The translations under genes and the position numbers were made by a program. A stretch of 64,000 bases of DNA from positions 1 through 64,000 of the forward strand of contig JABDAN010000001.1 in NCBI GenBank assembly GCA_013289175.1, written 5' to 3'. Below the pieces are notes generated by a model. The model worked only from the letters and a program-made list of their open reading frames with translations. It had not been told where the DNA came from and did no database searches. The stretch's first letter is position 1. Every line of letters starts with the position of its first letter. The DNA is from Bacteroidota bacterium. Its GTDB lineage: Bacteria > Bacteroidota > Bacteroidia > Chitinophagales > Chitinophagaceae. This document shows positions 17,203 to 25,169 of this stretch, one piece after another.

Positions 17203-18528
17203 ATGTCTACAAAAACGAAAAATATTGATCTGACCCTTCCTTACAAAGTGAAGGACATGAGCCTGGCAGCCTGGGGCCGCAAAGAAATCCGTTTGGCAGA
17301 AGCCGAAATGCCTGGATTGATGTCGCTGCGCGCTGAATACGGCAAACAAAAACCCCTCAAAGGTGCCCGCATCGCCGGCTGCCTGCATATGACCATTCAG
17401 ACAGCGGTTTTGATCGAAACCCTCATTGAACTGGGAGCAGAAGTTCGCTGGAGTTCCTGTAATATTTTCTCTACACAGGATCATGCCGCCGCTGCCATCG
17501 CAGCTGCTGGCATCGGTGTCTTCGCCTGGAAAGGTCAGAGTCTTGAAGAAGCCGACTGGTGTATTGAACAGACTTTATTTTTCGGCAGCACGGATCGTCC
17601 CTTGAATATGATTTTGGATGATGGAGGCGATTTGACCAATATCGTACTGGACAAATACACCGAATTGGTCCAGCATGTAAAGGGAATTTCAGAAGAAACC
17701 ACTACGGGCGTACATCGCTTATATGAAAGGGTGGCCAAGGGTACCCTTCCTATGCCAGCGATCAATGTCAACGACTCGGTAACCAAATCAAAATTTGACA
17801 ATAAGTACGGCTGTAAAGAAAGTCTGGTTGATGCGATCCGCCGGGCGACGGACGTGATGATGGCCGGGAAAGTAGCGGTGGTAGGAGGATATGGTGATGT
17901 GGGTAAAGGATCCGCACAGTCTCTGCAAGGGGCTGGATGCCGGGTGATCGTTACCGAAATAGATCCGATTTGCGCTTTGCAGGCAGCTATGGACGGCTTT
18001 GAAGTAAAACGGATGGTAGATGCTGTAAAAGAAGCCGATATTGTCGTTACCGCTTCGGGATGCAGGGATCTGATCACCGAAAAACATTTTCGCTCTTTAA
18101 AAGACAAAGCCATTGTTTGTAATATCGGACACTTCGATATCGAAATCGACATGGCCTGGATCAACAATCAATACGGTCATACCAAAGACACGATAAAGCC
18201 ACAGGTGGATATTTATAATATCGATGGCAAGGACGTGATCATTCTGGCTGAAGGCAGACTCGTGAACCTCGGTTGTGCTACCGGTCATCCAAGTTTTGTG
18301 ATGAGCAATTCTTTTACCAATCAGGTACTGGCACAGATCGAACTTTGGCAGCATCATGACAAATACGAAAACATTGTATTTGTTTTGCCCAAACACCTGG
18401 ATGAAAAAGTGGCCCGCCTCCACCTTGCGAAAATTGGAGTGACCTTGGATGAACTGACTGAAACGCAGAGTCAGTACCTGGGAATTCCTGTAAAAGGTCC
18501 CTTCAAAGCAGACCATTACCGTTACTAG
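17203..18528 (+). CDS. ahcY: Adenosylhomocysteinase
   Basis: Reversibly hydrolyses S-adenosylhomocysteine to adenosine and homocysteine, removing the by-product of methyl transfer. It has the NAD-binding [19 protein letters not shown] (228-246), the substrate motif [13 protein letters not shown], and the C-terminal PFKADHYRY signature that reaches into the neighbouring subunit. The 441-residue length is standard. Its presence points to the AhcY route of SAH recycling rather than Pfs/LuxS. A strong bidirectional-type terminator follows at 18596. Confidence 0.97.
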   Translation: MSTKTKNIDLTLPYKVKDMSLAAWGRKEIRLAEAEMPGLMSLRAEYGKQKPLKGARIAGCLHMTIQTAVLIETLIELGAEVRWSSCNIFSTQDHAAAAIAAAGIGVFAWKGQSLEEADWCIEQTLFFGSTDRPLNMILDDGGDLTNIVLDKYTELVQHVKGISEETTTGVHRLYERVAKGTLPMPAINVNDSVTKSKFDNKYGCKESLVDAIRRATDVMMAGKVAVVGGYGDVGKGSAQSLQGAGCRVIVTEIDPICALQAAMDGFEVKRMVDAVKEADIVVTASGCRDLITEKHFRSLKDKAIVCNIGHFDIEIDMAWINNQYGHTKDTIKPQVDIYNIDGKDVIILAEGRLVNLGCATGHPSFVMSNSFTNQVLAQIELWQHHDKYENIVFVLPKHLDEKVARLHLAKIGVTLDELTETQSQYLGIPVKGPFKADHYRY

Positions 18529-18595
18529 GCGTTCCCTTGTGCCCAAAAGCATGAGTCGGAAAAGATATCTTTTCAGGAATCAACCGATAAACAAC

Positions 18596-18630
18596 AACCC
18601 CCCTCTTTTCGCTAAGAGGGGGGTTAATTT
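18596..18630. terminator. Strong intrinsic terminator after ahcY
   Basis: A perfect 12-base stem (AACCCCCCTCTT with AAGAGGGGGGTT, 18596-18607 and 18614-18625) closes a six-base loop and is followed by AATTTTG. The A-rich 5' flank lets it work in both directions between the convergent ahcY and isomerase genes. Confidence 0.85.
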
Positions 18631-18666
18631 TGTCCTGAACTTGGGCTTAAAATTCGTCCTCAGTCA

Positions 18667-19581
18667 TCAATATCCCCAGGCCTTCATGATTGTATAGTCC
18701 TTCTTTGAACAGTCCAGTGGCGTCAGACCCTGATAAGATTCCTGTTCTACGATAAAATATTTGGTTCCACCGGTTGTCCTTCCGAGAGTGCAGACTTCCT
18801 GCGTACCCACCACCCCTTGGCCAAGAATTGTACTTTCATACTTTTCCCCACCGGTCAGTTTTTTAGCGAGGATTTCATCCTTGACATGCATGAGTTCAAA
18901 ACGGCCTGGATATTTTTTTGCCACATCTATGGCCTTGAATCCACCGTTGTATAGATTGCCCATATCCAGTTCCTGGGCTACCAGGGCTGGGTCAGTATTG
19001 TTGAGAATCAGGTCATACAATAACCCCCCATCGATCTTAGTGGTAAATTCAAAATCATGGTTGTGATAGCCGAATTTCATTCCGGACTTTTTACACAACT
19101 CTCCCGATTTATTGAAAATATCCATATACTCTTTAAAATCTTTCATGTTCTTGCGCTTGCTGTCGTCCAGCCAGGGGGAAACCAGGAATTTCTGGCCCAC
19201 GGTTGCCGCATCTTCTACTGTATAATTCCAGCTGTCCTTAAACTGGTTTTTTGCAAAGTCATAGTCTGCTGGGAGCATAACCACATGGCCGCTGGGCATT
19301 TCCATTCCGTTGTCCGCCAACAACTGTTTAAATTCCTTGGGAGGATATTTATAAAATTTCCGGTCGTGATAGTTGGCGTGTTCTACATACTTATAGCCCA
19401 TTTCTCCTAACTTTTTTAAGGTGCCGGAAGGATCTTTGTCCATGTCATCCCTAACAGTGTACAACTGTATTCCCAGGTAAATGCCGGGACTGGCTGCGGC
19501 CATCAGCTTATGGGTCCCCAGAGCCAGGGCTGCGACGGTAAAACCGCCGGTTTTCAGGAAATTTCTGCGTGTAGTACTCAT
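18667..19581 (-). CDS. Exported sugar-phosphate isomerase/epimerase-like TIM-barrel protein
   Basis: About 304 residues. A Tat-type leader (MSTTRRNFLKTGGFTVAALA) comes first, then a xylose-isomerase-like TIM barrel: LGIQLYTVRDDM, KFGYHNHDFEF, LVAQELDMGNLYNGG, ELMHVKDE. These match the periplasmic 'sugar phosphate isomerase/epimerase' group widespread in Bacteroidota. The substrate is unknown; relatives of keto-sugar or inositol metabolism are possible. A GTG 13 codons upstream and an ATG at 19587 are alternative starts. It is not closely related to the similar protein at 1719-2636. Confidence 0.82.
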   Translation of the reverse strand: MSTTRRNFLKTGGFTVAALALGTHKLMAAASPGIYLGIQLYTVRDDMDKDPSGTLKKLGEMGYKYVEHANYHDRKFYKYPPKEFKQLLADNGMEMPSGHVVMLPADYDFAKNQFKDSWNYTVEDAATVGQKFLVSPWLDDSKRKNMKDFKEYMDIFNKSGELCKKSGMKFGYHNHDFEFTTKIDGGLLYDLILNNTDPALVAQELDMGNLYNGGFKAIDVAKKYPGRFELMHVKDEILAKKLTGGEKYESTILGQGVVGTQEVCTLGRTTGGTKYFIVEQESYQGLTPLDCSKKDYTIMKAWGY

Positions 19582-19708
19582 TGGCATCGTATTAATTTTT
19601 TTAGGCAGCGGATTCAACACTGCCTTGTGATAATTAAATATACAAACAATCGTCTTACAAATTTCGGGTAAAGGGGGCAGGTTAAACGGGCTTAGCCCAG
19701 GACAAGGC

Positions 19709-20200
19709 TTAGGCTTTTGGCTTTACAGGGTCTGCCTTAAAGGTGAAATTTTTCTGCGTCACATAGCTGAAGGAAACGACAATGGCCGTAGTGATAATTT
19801 TAGAAACAGTCGGATACAAATGGAAACGCTCTACAAAAAGTCGGATGAAAATGTAGTTTAAAATAATGCAAATCAAAACCAGGAGAAAGTATCGAAAAAG
19901 CTGTACCCGGCCATGAAGAATGGATCCCGGAAATACCACGTGGCGCATGAGCATGAAACCCGTTGGAAAACTGATAAGAAAGGAAATAATAAAAGCTGCA
20001 ATATGGGGCTTGAAAGAAATGAATCCGAGATTCAGGATTTCCTTGTGCAGGATATAATTATAGGCGAGAAAAAACACGAAAATATCCAGGACCGTATTGG
20101 CGCCACCACAAACAGCATATCGAAAGGTTTGTAGGGAAACAAATTTTCGGAAGGGCGGATAGAAAAAATCAATAATTGAAATGATCTCCTTTTTTGGCAT
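19709..20200 (-). CDS. GtrA-family membrane protein
   Basis: 163 residues with four hydrophobic segments and the GtrA start FVSLQTFRYAVCGGANTVLDIFVFFLAYN. GtrA-like proteins are thought to move or flip lipid-linked sugars for modification of surface polysaccharides. No glycosyltransferase partner is adjacent, so its pathway is open. It is divergent from argS with 88 bases between starts. Confidence 0.85.
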   Translation of the reverse strand: MPKKEIISIIDFFYPPFRKFVSLQTFRYAVCGGANTVLDIFVFFLAYNYILHKEILNLGFISFKPHIAAFIISFLISFPTGFMLMRHVVFPGSILHGRVQLFRYFLLVLICIILNYIFIRLFVERFHLYPTVSKIITTAIVVSFSYVTQKNFTFKADPVKPKA

Positions 20201-20263
20201 AAATCCTCTGATTCCGGGCGCGAAGTTAATAAAAACGGGCCAGATAGTCTACCCAACAAATAC

Positions 20264-20271
20264 TACTTTTG
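20264..20271 (+). promoter_or_regulatory. Candidate -7 box of argS
   Basis: TACTTTTG matches TAnnTTTG and sits inside ATACTACTTTTGC (20260-20272), identical to the tRNA-Cys promoter core. It lies 17 bases before the ATG at 20289, which predicts a very short leader. No clear TTG is present at the -33 position. Confidence 0.4.
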
Positions 20272-20288
20272 CGCTCAATTCTACTAGA

Positions 20289-22067
20289 ATGGAGCTTGTA
20301 CCCGGCATCAAACTGGCCGTTCAGACCTTATTGGCCGAAAAATACAATCACCCAATCGAAATCCATGAGGTTTTGGTAAACGAAACCAAACCGGAATTTG
20401 AGGGTGATTATACCGTCGTGTTATTTTCTTTCAGCAAAACCCTCAAGATATCGCCCGATCAGCTGGGCAAAGCCCTGGGAGAGGCCCTGATGGCTTCCAA
20501 ACCGTCCTGGTTTGCTTCCTTTAATGTGATCAAGGGTTTTTTAAATCTGGTGATGGCTGACCGGGTTTTACTGGATTTTCTCGAAACCCACTACGACCAG
20601 GCAGACTGGGGTATGCAGGCTGACCGCCACCAGCGGGTGATGGTCGAATACTCCTCTCCCAACACCAATAAACCACTTCACCTGGGTCATCTCAGAAACA
20701 ACTTTCTGGGTTGGACGGTGGCCGCGCTTTACAAAGCCTGCGGATATGATATTGTAAAAACCTGTATCGCCAATGACCGGGGGATCCATATTTGTAAGAG
20801 CATGGTCGCCTGGCAACTTTTTGCAGGGGGAGCAACCCCGGAAAGTACCGGCATCAAAGGAGACCATTTTGTAGGGGACTTTTATGTTCTATTCGGGACG
20901 GAGCTCAAAAAACAGGTGGAAGAAGCACTGGCCTTGGGCGTACCCAAAGAAAAGGCAGAAAAGGAAGCCCCGCTTATGAAAGCCGCGCAACAGATGCTGG
21001 TGGATTGGGAGGCCGGCGATCCGCAGGTCCTGGAGCTTTGGAAAATGATGAACGGATGGGTTTATGCTGGCTTTGACGTTACCTATAAAAGAATCGGCAG
21101 TGATTTTGATAAGATCTATTATGAAAGCCAGACCTACCTGCTCGGAAAAGATCTGGTGGAAATGGGTTTGAAAAATAAGGTCTTCTTCCAAAAAGGGGAC
21201 GGCAGCGTTTGGATCGACCTGAAAGACGATGGCCTGGATGAAAAGATTGTTCAGCGAAGCGATGGCACCGCCGTTTATATGACCCAGGATATTGGACTTG
21301 CTGTGGAGAAATACGATGAATATCATCCCCAACGCAGCATCTATGTAGTAGCCGACGAACAAAATTATCACTTCAAAGTACTCAAGCTCATCTGCGAAAA
21401 ACTGCAGTTGCCTACTGCCTCAGGCATCTATCATTTGTCCTACGGGCTGGTAGAGCTTCCAACGGGTAGAATGAAAACCCGGGAAGGTACGGTGGTAGAC
21501 GCCGACGACATCATCGATGAAATGACGGGGATAGCGGCCAAGCACACCGAGGAGCTGGGAAAGGTGGATGACTTTACTGCAGAAGAACGCAAAGAATTGT
21601 ACGATACCATTGGTCTGGGCGCATTGAAATTTTTTCTGCTCCGCGTAGATCCGAAAAAAAGAATGGTATTTAATCCCGAAGAATCCATCGAATTTCACGG
21701 GTTTACCGGTCCCTTCATTCAATATACGCATGCCCGCATTAAATCAATCCTGCGTAGAGAACCCCCTGGTTCCTACGCCGAAGAAATGATCACGGGGCTG
21801 CTGCCATTGGAAAAAGAACTGGTGATCGCCATGGAAAAGTACGGCGCGATCGTTCAACAATCCTGCACTGAGATGAACCCGTCTTTGATTGCCAATTATG
21901 CATTCAGCATTGCCCAGATTTTTAACTCATTTTATGCTGAACATTCGGTGAGCCGGGCAGAAACAGAAATTAAAAAGCAACTGCGCTTACGGATCTGCGT
22001 TATGACAGCCCATATTCTTAAATCTTCTATGGGCCTGCTGGGAATAAAAGTGCCGGAAAGAATGTAA
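20289..22067 (+). CDS. argS: Arginyl-tRNA synthetase
   Basis: Charges tRNA-Arg in the cytosol. It is class I with an N-terminal Arg-tRNA-synthetase domain, the HIGH motif as HLGH (131-134) in PNTNKPLHLGHLRNN, and the divergent KMSKS loop as GRMKTREGTVVDADD. The C-terminal DALR anticodon-binding domain ends in HILKSSMGLLGIKVPERM. The total is 592 residues. The frame is open 36 codons further upstream, but those residues are unrelated to the family and contain the predicted promoter, so the ATG at 20289 is chosen. Confidence 0.95.
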   Translation: MELVPGIKLAVQTLLAEKYNHPIEIHEVLVNETKPEFEGDYTVVLFSFSKTLKISPDQLGKALGEALMASKPSWFASFNVIKGFLNLVMADRVLLDFLETHYDQADWGMQADRHQRVMVEYSSPNTNKPLHLGHLRNNFLGWTVAALYKACGYDIVKTCIANDRGIHICKSMVAWQLFAGGATPESTGIKGDHFVGDFYVLFGTELKKQVEEALALGVPKEKAEKEAPLMKAAQQMLVDWEAGDPQVLELWKMMNGWVYAGFDVTYKRIGSDFDKIYYESQTYLLGKDLVEMGLKNKVFFQKGDGSVWIDLKDDGLDEKIVQRSDGTAVYMTQDIGLAVEKYDEYHPQRSIYVVADEQNYHFKVLKLICEKLQLPTASGIYHLSYGLVELPTGRMKTREGTVVDADDIIDEMTGIAAKHTEELGKVDDFTAEERKELYDTIGLGALKFFLLRVDPKKRMVFNPEESIEFHGFTGPFIQYTHARIKSILRREPPGSYAEEMITGLLPLEKELVIAMEKYGAIVQQSCTEMNPSLIANYAFSIAQIFNSFYAEHSVSRAETEIKKQLRLRICVMTAHILKSSMGLLGIKVPERM

Positions 22068-22078
22068 GGGATGCCGGC

Positions 22079-22110
22079 CTGAAAACATTCCGGTTTTCAG
22101 CAGCTTTCTT
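22079..22110. terminator. Likely terminator between argS and the convergent PLD gene
   Basis: CTGAAAAC (22079-22086) pairs perfectly with GTTTTCAG (22093-22100) across a six-base loop, followed by a pyrimidine-rich CTTTCTTCC. The T-run is imperfect, so efficiency is uncertain. Confidence 0.45.
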
Positions 22111-22120
22111 CCATTGCTCA

Positions 22121-23149
22121 CTAATCGTCGTCGTCCGATTTGTCTTTGTGCTTTATATTGAGGGCGAGATTTTCATCTCCCCCATCCCCTTTATTGGTCA
22201 GGTCGGCAAACAACCCTTCATCGGTGAGATCCAGTGGATGAGAATTTTTCCAGTCTTCATGAAATACCTGAACCAGTCTTAAGACCAGATCCTCGTCATG
22301 CACTTCAATGGCAAGTTCACGCCGGTCGTCAAAACTTCCTGGCGCCAGATTGATCGATCCCACGATGGCACGGCATCCGTCGGCGATGAGCATTTTTCCG
22401 TGCAACTTCAAATGACGGATGGTATGAATTTTTATGCCCACATCATCCATGATACGCAGACCCCCTACCCCTTCGACCAATTTGTCTTTTTTGAGTGAAT
22501 GGGGAGGTTTGGCCATTACATGCACTTTTACACCCCGAACGGCCGCACGCACCAGTCTTTCAATAATCACTGAATCCTGGTAGCGTTCATTCTGGACGTA
22601 AATGGAATGTTTGGCTTCATCTATAAACCGGGCAATCCGGTCGCGTCCATTACCCGTACACCAGATCATATGGGCATGTTCTCCCGGATCAAAATCAGTC
22701 CGGTTCCAGTCAGCAACAAAACCGGCCACGACTTCTTCAACTTCATGTTTATGGTTGGTGGTAATGGCGTAATCACGTGTTACCGTCAAATTTTTTGTAG
22801 CCCAGTTCAGGGATTTGATAAAAGCAATCTCGTCATCGATTACCATGGATTTTTCATGGGTGATTCCGAATTTCGGGTTGCTGTCTTTGACTTCGATCCC
22901 CGCTTCTTCCAGTAGCTTGCGGGTCTCACCGTTTTCTTCTTCGCCTGTTCGACGGGCCGGATTGAGCATGACCTGGATATCCACTCCTCTTTTCTTAGCA
23001 GTAACTACCGCCTGGATCAAATCCGGGTCGGAGAAAACGAACATCTTAATCTTGATGTTTTTTTTTGCCGCCTCAATGGCTTCCACAATCGGCTTTTTTG
23101 TGTCATCAGGCAGGATAATGATGGTTCTGGTAGACAAATTTTTTGACAT
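22121..23149 (-). CDS. Phospholipase D-fold protein with two HKD motifs
   Basis: 342 residues carrying two complete HxKx4D motifs: His98/Lys100/Asp105 in THEKSMVIDD and His250/Lys252/Asp257 in LHGKMLIAD. Two half-sites form one active centre, as in cardiolipin synthases, phosphatidyltransferases and some nucleases. No transmembrane helices or signal peptide are visible, which differs from typical cardiolipin synthases. The C-terminal tail is strongly acidic (ending KSDDDD). It begins 26 bases downstream of the ABC exporter stop and is probably co-transcribed with it. Confidence 0.85.
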   Translation of the reverse strand: MSKNLSTRTIIILPDDTKKPIVEAIEAAKKNIKIKMFVFSDPDLIQAVVTAKKRGVDIQVMLNPARRTGEEENGETRKLLEEAGIEVKDSNPKFGITHEKSMVIDDEIAFIKSLNWATKNLTVTRDYAITTNHKHEVEEVVAGFVADWNRTDFDPGEHAHMIWCTGNGRDRIARFIDEAKHSIYVQNERYQDSVIIERLVRAAVRGVKVHVMAKPPHSLKKDKLVEGVGGLRIMDDVGIKIHTIRHLKLHGKMLIADGCRAIVGSINLAPGSFDDRRELAIEVHDEDLVLRLVQVFHEDWKNSHPLDLTDEGLFADLTNKGDGGDENLALNIKHKDKSDDDD

Positions 23150-23175
23150 AAGATAATTTACAATTAAATGGACAA

Positions 23176-25053
23176 TTAGTTTGATGGTGCGGTGACAAGG
23201 GGCTCAGAACCAGACTGAATATGATAGAGTTCAGCGTAAATTCCGTCTTTCTTGGCCACCAGTTCGTCGTGGGTTCCTTCTTCAGCTACATAACCACCTT
23301 TGAGAACGACAATTTTATCGGCATCCCGGATCGTACTCAACCGGTGTGCAATGATGATAACGGTGCGGCCCTTCATGAGGCGTTCCAGCGCTTCCATTAC
23401 CAATTTTTCCGATTCTGTATCCAGGGCCGCTGTCGGTTCATCCAGGATCAAGATGGGTGAGTTTCGAATGATGGCCCGGGCGATTCCAATTCTTTGCCGT
23501 TGTCCCCCGGAAAGGGTTAGTCCTCTTTCTCCTACCATCGTATCGTAGCCATGCGCCATTTTTGCAATGAATTCATCGGCATTGGCCATCTTGGCCGCCG
23601 CTTCGATTTCAGCCTGAGTAGCACCTTGTTTACCGTAGGCAATGTTGTCGCGGACCGTACCGAAAAAAAGCACGGTGTCCTGCAAGACGAAAGCGATCTG
23701 ATCCCGGAGCCCAGAATTTCCATGCAACTGGTAATCGGTAATATCCACTCCGTCAATCAGCACCCTCCCTTTGGAAGGATCATAAAAACGGGGTATCAGA
23801 CTCACGACCGTTGATTTACCTCCGCCAGTCGGACCACAAATACCGATTCTTTGTCCGGCCTTAATAGAAAAATGAACATCGCTTAAGATGGGTGATTCAG
23901 GTTCATAAGAAAAGGCAACATGTTCAAAATCGATCTGGCCCTTCACATTTTTTGGCTCTCGGGCATCCGGTTTTTGCGGGATGACCGTGTCGGTATCCAA
24001 AATCGCCTGGATGCGTTCCAGGGCTACGGAGGCTTGTGCAATCGACGTGGTCATTTTAGCCAGATCCTGGACAGGTTTAAAAAATTTTCCGAGGTAAGAA
24101 AGAAACACCGTCAGTCCGCCAAGGGTCATGGCTTCTGTCAATACCAAGTGGGCTCCGCGCCAAAGCACAAAAGCGGTGCAGGCCGAAACGATGAGTGCCA
24201 CGACCGGGGAAAGCAGTGATTTGACTTTTCTGGCTTTTAAGGAAGCCTGAACCGTACTCATGCTCACATCTTTGAGGTGTGTTTCTTCCAGATCCTGCCG
24301 GTCGAAGGCTTTGACAGCCCGAACGGATTCCAACCCCTGCTGGAGCACGGAAACCATGGTGGATTGCTGGGTTCTCACATCATGTGTGGCTTTTTTTACT
24401 GCCTTCTTAAATCGGGCAACGAACATAAGCAGGATGGGCGTAACGGCTACGGCAACGAGTGCAAAATCCCAGTTCATATAAAACATGAGACCGAGCATGC
24501 CGACAATCGTCAGGGCGTCAATGAGAATACTCAAAAGCGCCGAAGAAGCAAATCCCTGAATGGTAGAAACATCCGAGGTAATGGTGCTTAATATATTTCC
24601 AATTTGATGGGAATCATAATAAGAAAGCGAAAGCCGCTGCAGGTGATGATAGACTTTTTGACGAAGGTCATTGGCGACGTATTGCGCTACACTTTCTGTG
24701 TAGTAATTATCGATATACCCGGCGATGCCTCCAATCAGGGCGATCAGGACCAACCCAAAGGCCGCTCCGGCTGCAATGGCCATTTTGCTGTCTCCCCAGG
24801 GCATGTCCTTAATCCAAGCCAGCCAGTGAGGCAAAGCATGATGACCTACTACATTGTCAATGACAATTTTAAGGGGCCAGGGTCCGAGTAGACTCATGGC
24901 TGTTTCCAACAGCATAGCCAGAAAAATGACGAGCAGCCATTTCTTATATGGACTGATCAGCTCCAAAACCAAGGAAGACAGGCTCTTGGAAGATTTTTTT
25001 AAAACAATGGTCGGATCGTTTTTTTTTGATTTTTTGTGTAAATATCCAAGCAT
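23176..25053 (-). CDS. ABC exporter, permease fused to ATPase (MsbA/lipid type)
   Basis: A 625-residue half-transporter that works as a homodimer in the inner membrane. Six helices span about residues 40-330. The ATPase domain follows, with Walker A GPTGGGKST (407-415), Q-loop FVLQD, signature LTLSGGQRQR, Walker B ILILDEP and the switch His in IIIAHRLST. Such exporters move lipids, lipid A or drugs. A frame extends to a TTG at 25092, but a TAnnTTTG box (minus strand, 25090-25097) overlaps that codon. The ATG at 25053 (MLGYLHKKSKKND) is therefore the likely start. Confidence 0.9.
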   Translation of the reverse strand: MLGYLHKKSKKNDPTIVLKKSSKSLSSLVLELISPYKKWLLVIFLAMLLETAMSLLGPWPLKIVIDNVVGHHALPHWLAWIKDMPWGDSKMAIAAGAAFGLVLIALIGGIAGYIDNYYTESVAQYVANDLRQKVYHHLQRLSLSYYDSHQIGNILSTITSDVSTIQGFASSALLSILIDALTIVGMLGLMFYMNWDFALVAVAVTPILLMFVARFKKAVKKATHDVRTQQSTMVSVLQQGLESVRAVKAFDRQDLEETHLKDVSMSTVQASLKARKVKSLLSPVVALIVSACTAFVLWRGAHLVLTEAMTLGGLTVFLSYLGKFFKPVQDLAKMTTSIAQASVALERIQAILDTDTVIPQKPDAREPKNVKGQIDFEHVAFSYEPESPILSDVHFSIKAGQRIGICGPTGGGKSTVVSLIPRFYDPSKGRVLIDGVDITDYQLHGNSGLRDQIAFVLQDTVLFFGTVRDNIAYGKQGATQAEIEAAAKMANADEFIAKMAHGYDTMVGERGLTLSGGQRQRIGIARAIIRNSPILILDEPTAALDTESEKLVMEALERLMKGRTVIIIAHRLSTIRDADKIVVLKGGYVAEEGTHDELVAKKDGIYAELYHIQSGSEPLVTAPSN

Positions 25054-25089
25054 AGTGATAAGGTCCTTTTGGTTAATGGAGATGCTATC

Positions 25090-25097
25090 CAAATGTA
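25090..25097 (-). promoter_or_regulatory. Candidate -7 box for the ABC exporter operon
   Basis: Read on the minus strand this is TACATTTG, a TAnnTTTG match 37 bases before the ATG at 25053. It overlaps the upstream TTG alternative start and so argues against it. The -33 region instead holds the inverted repeat at 25121-25146. Confidence 0.35.
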
Positions 25098-25120
25098 ATA
25101 ATAAGATTCATTTTTACCAT

Positions 25121-25146
25121 CCATTAAATCTTTCGTGATTTAACGG
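25121..25146. repeat. Inverted repeat between glgB and the ABC exporter
   Basis: CCATTAAATC and GATTTAACGG flank a six-base centre (TTTCGT). Seven central pairs match, then one mismatch, then two more. No T-run follows on the minus strand, so it is more likely an operator overlapping the exporter's -33 region than the glg operon terminator. Confidence 0.3.
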
Positions 25147-25169
25147 TAAAACGATCTCCAATTTTTGGT

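Noticed and set aside
20181-20288. Longer N terminus for argS
   Set aside because: The 36 extra codons match no synthetase sequence and contain the predicted -7 box.
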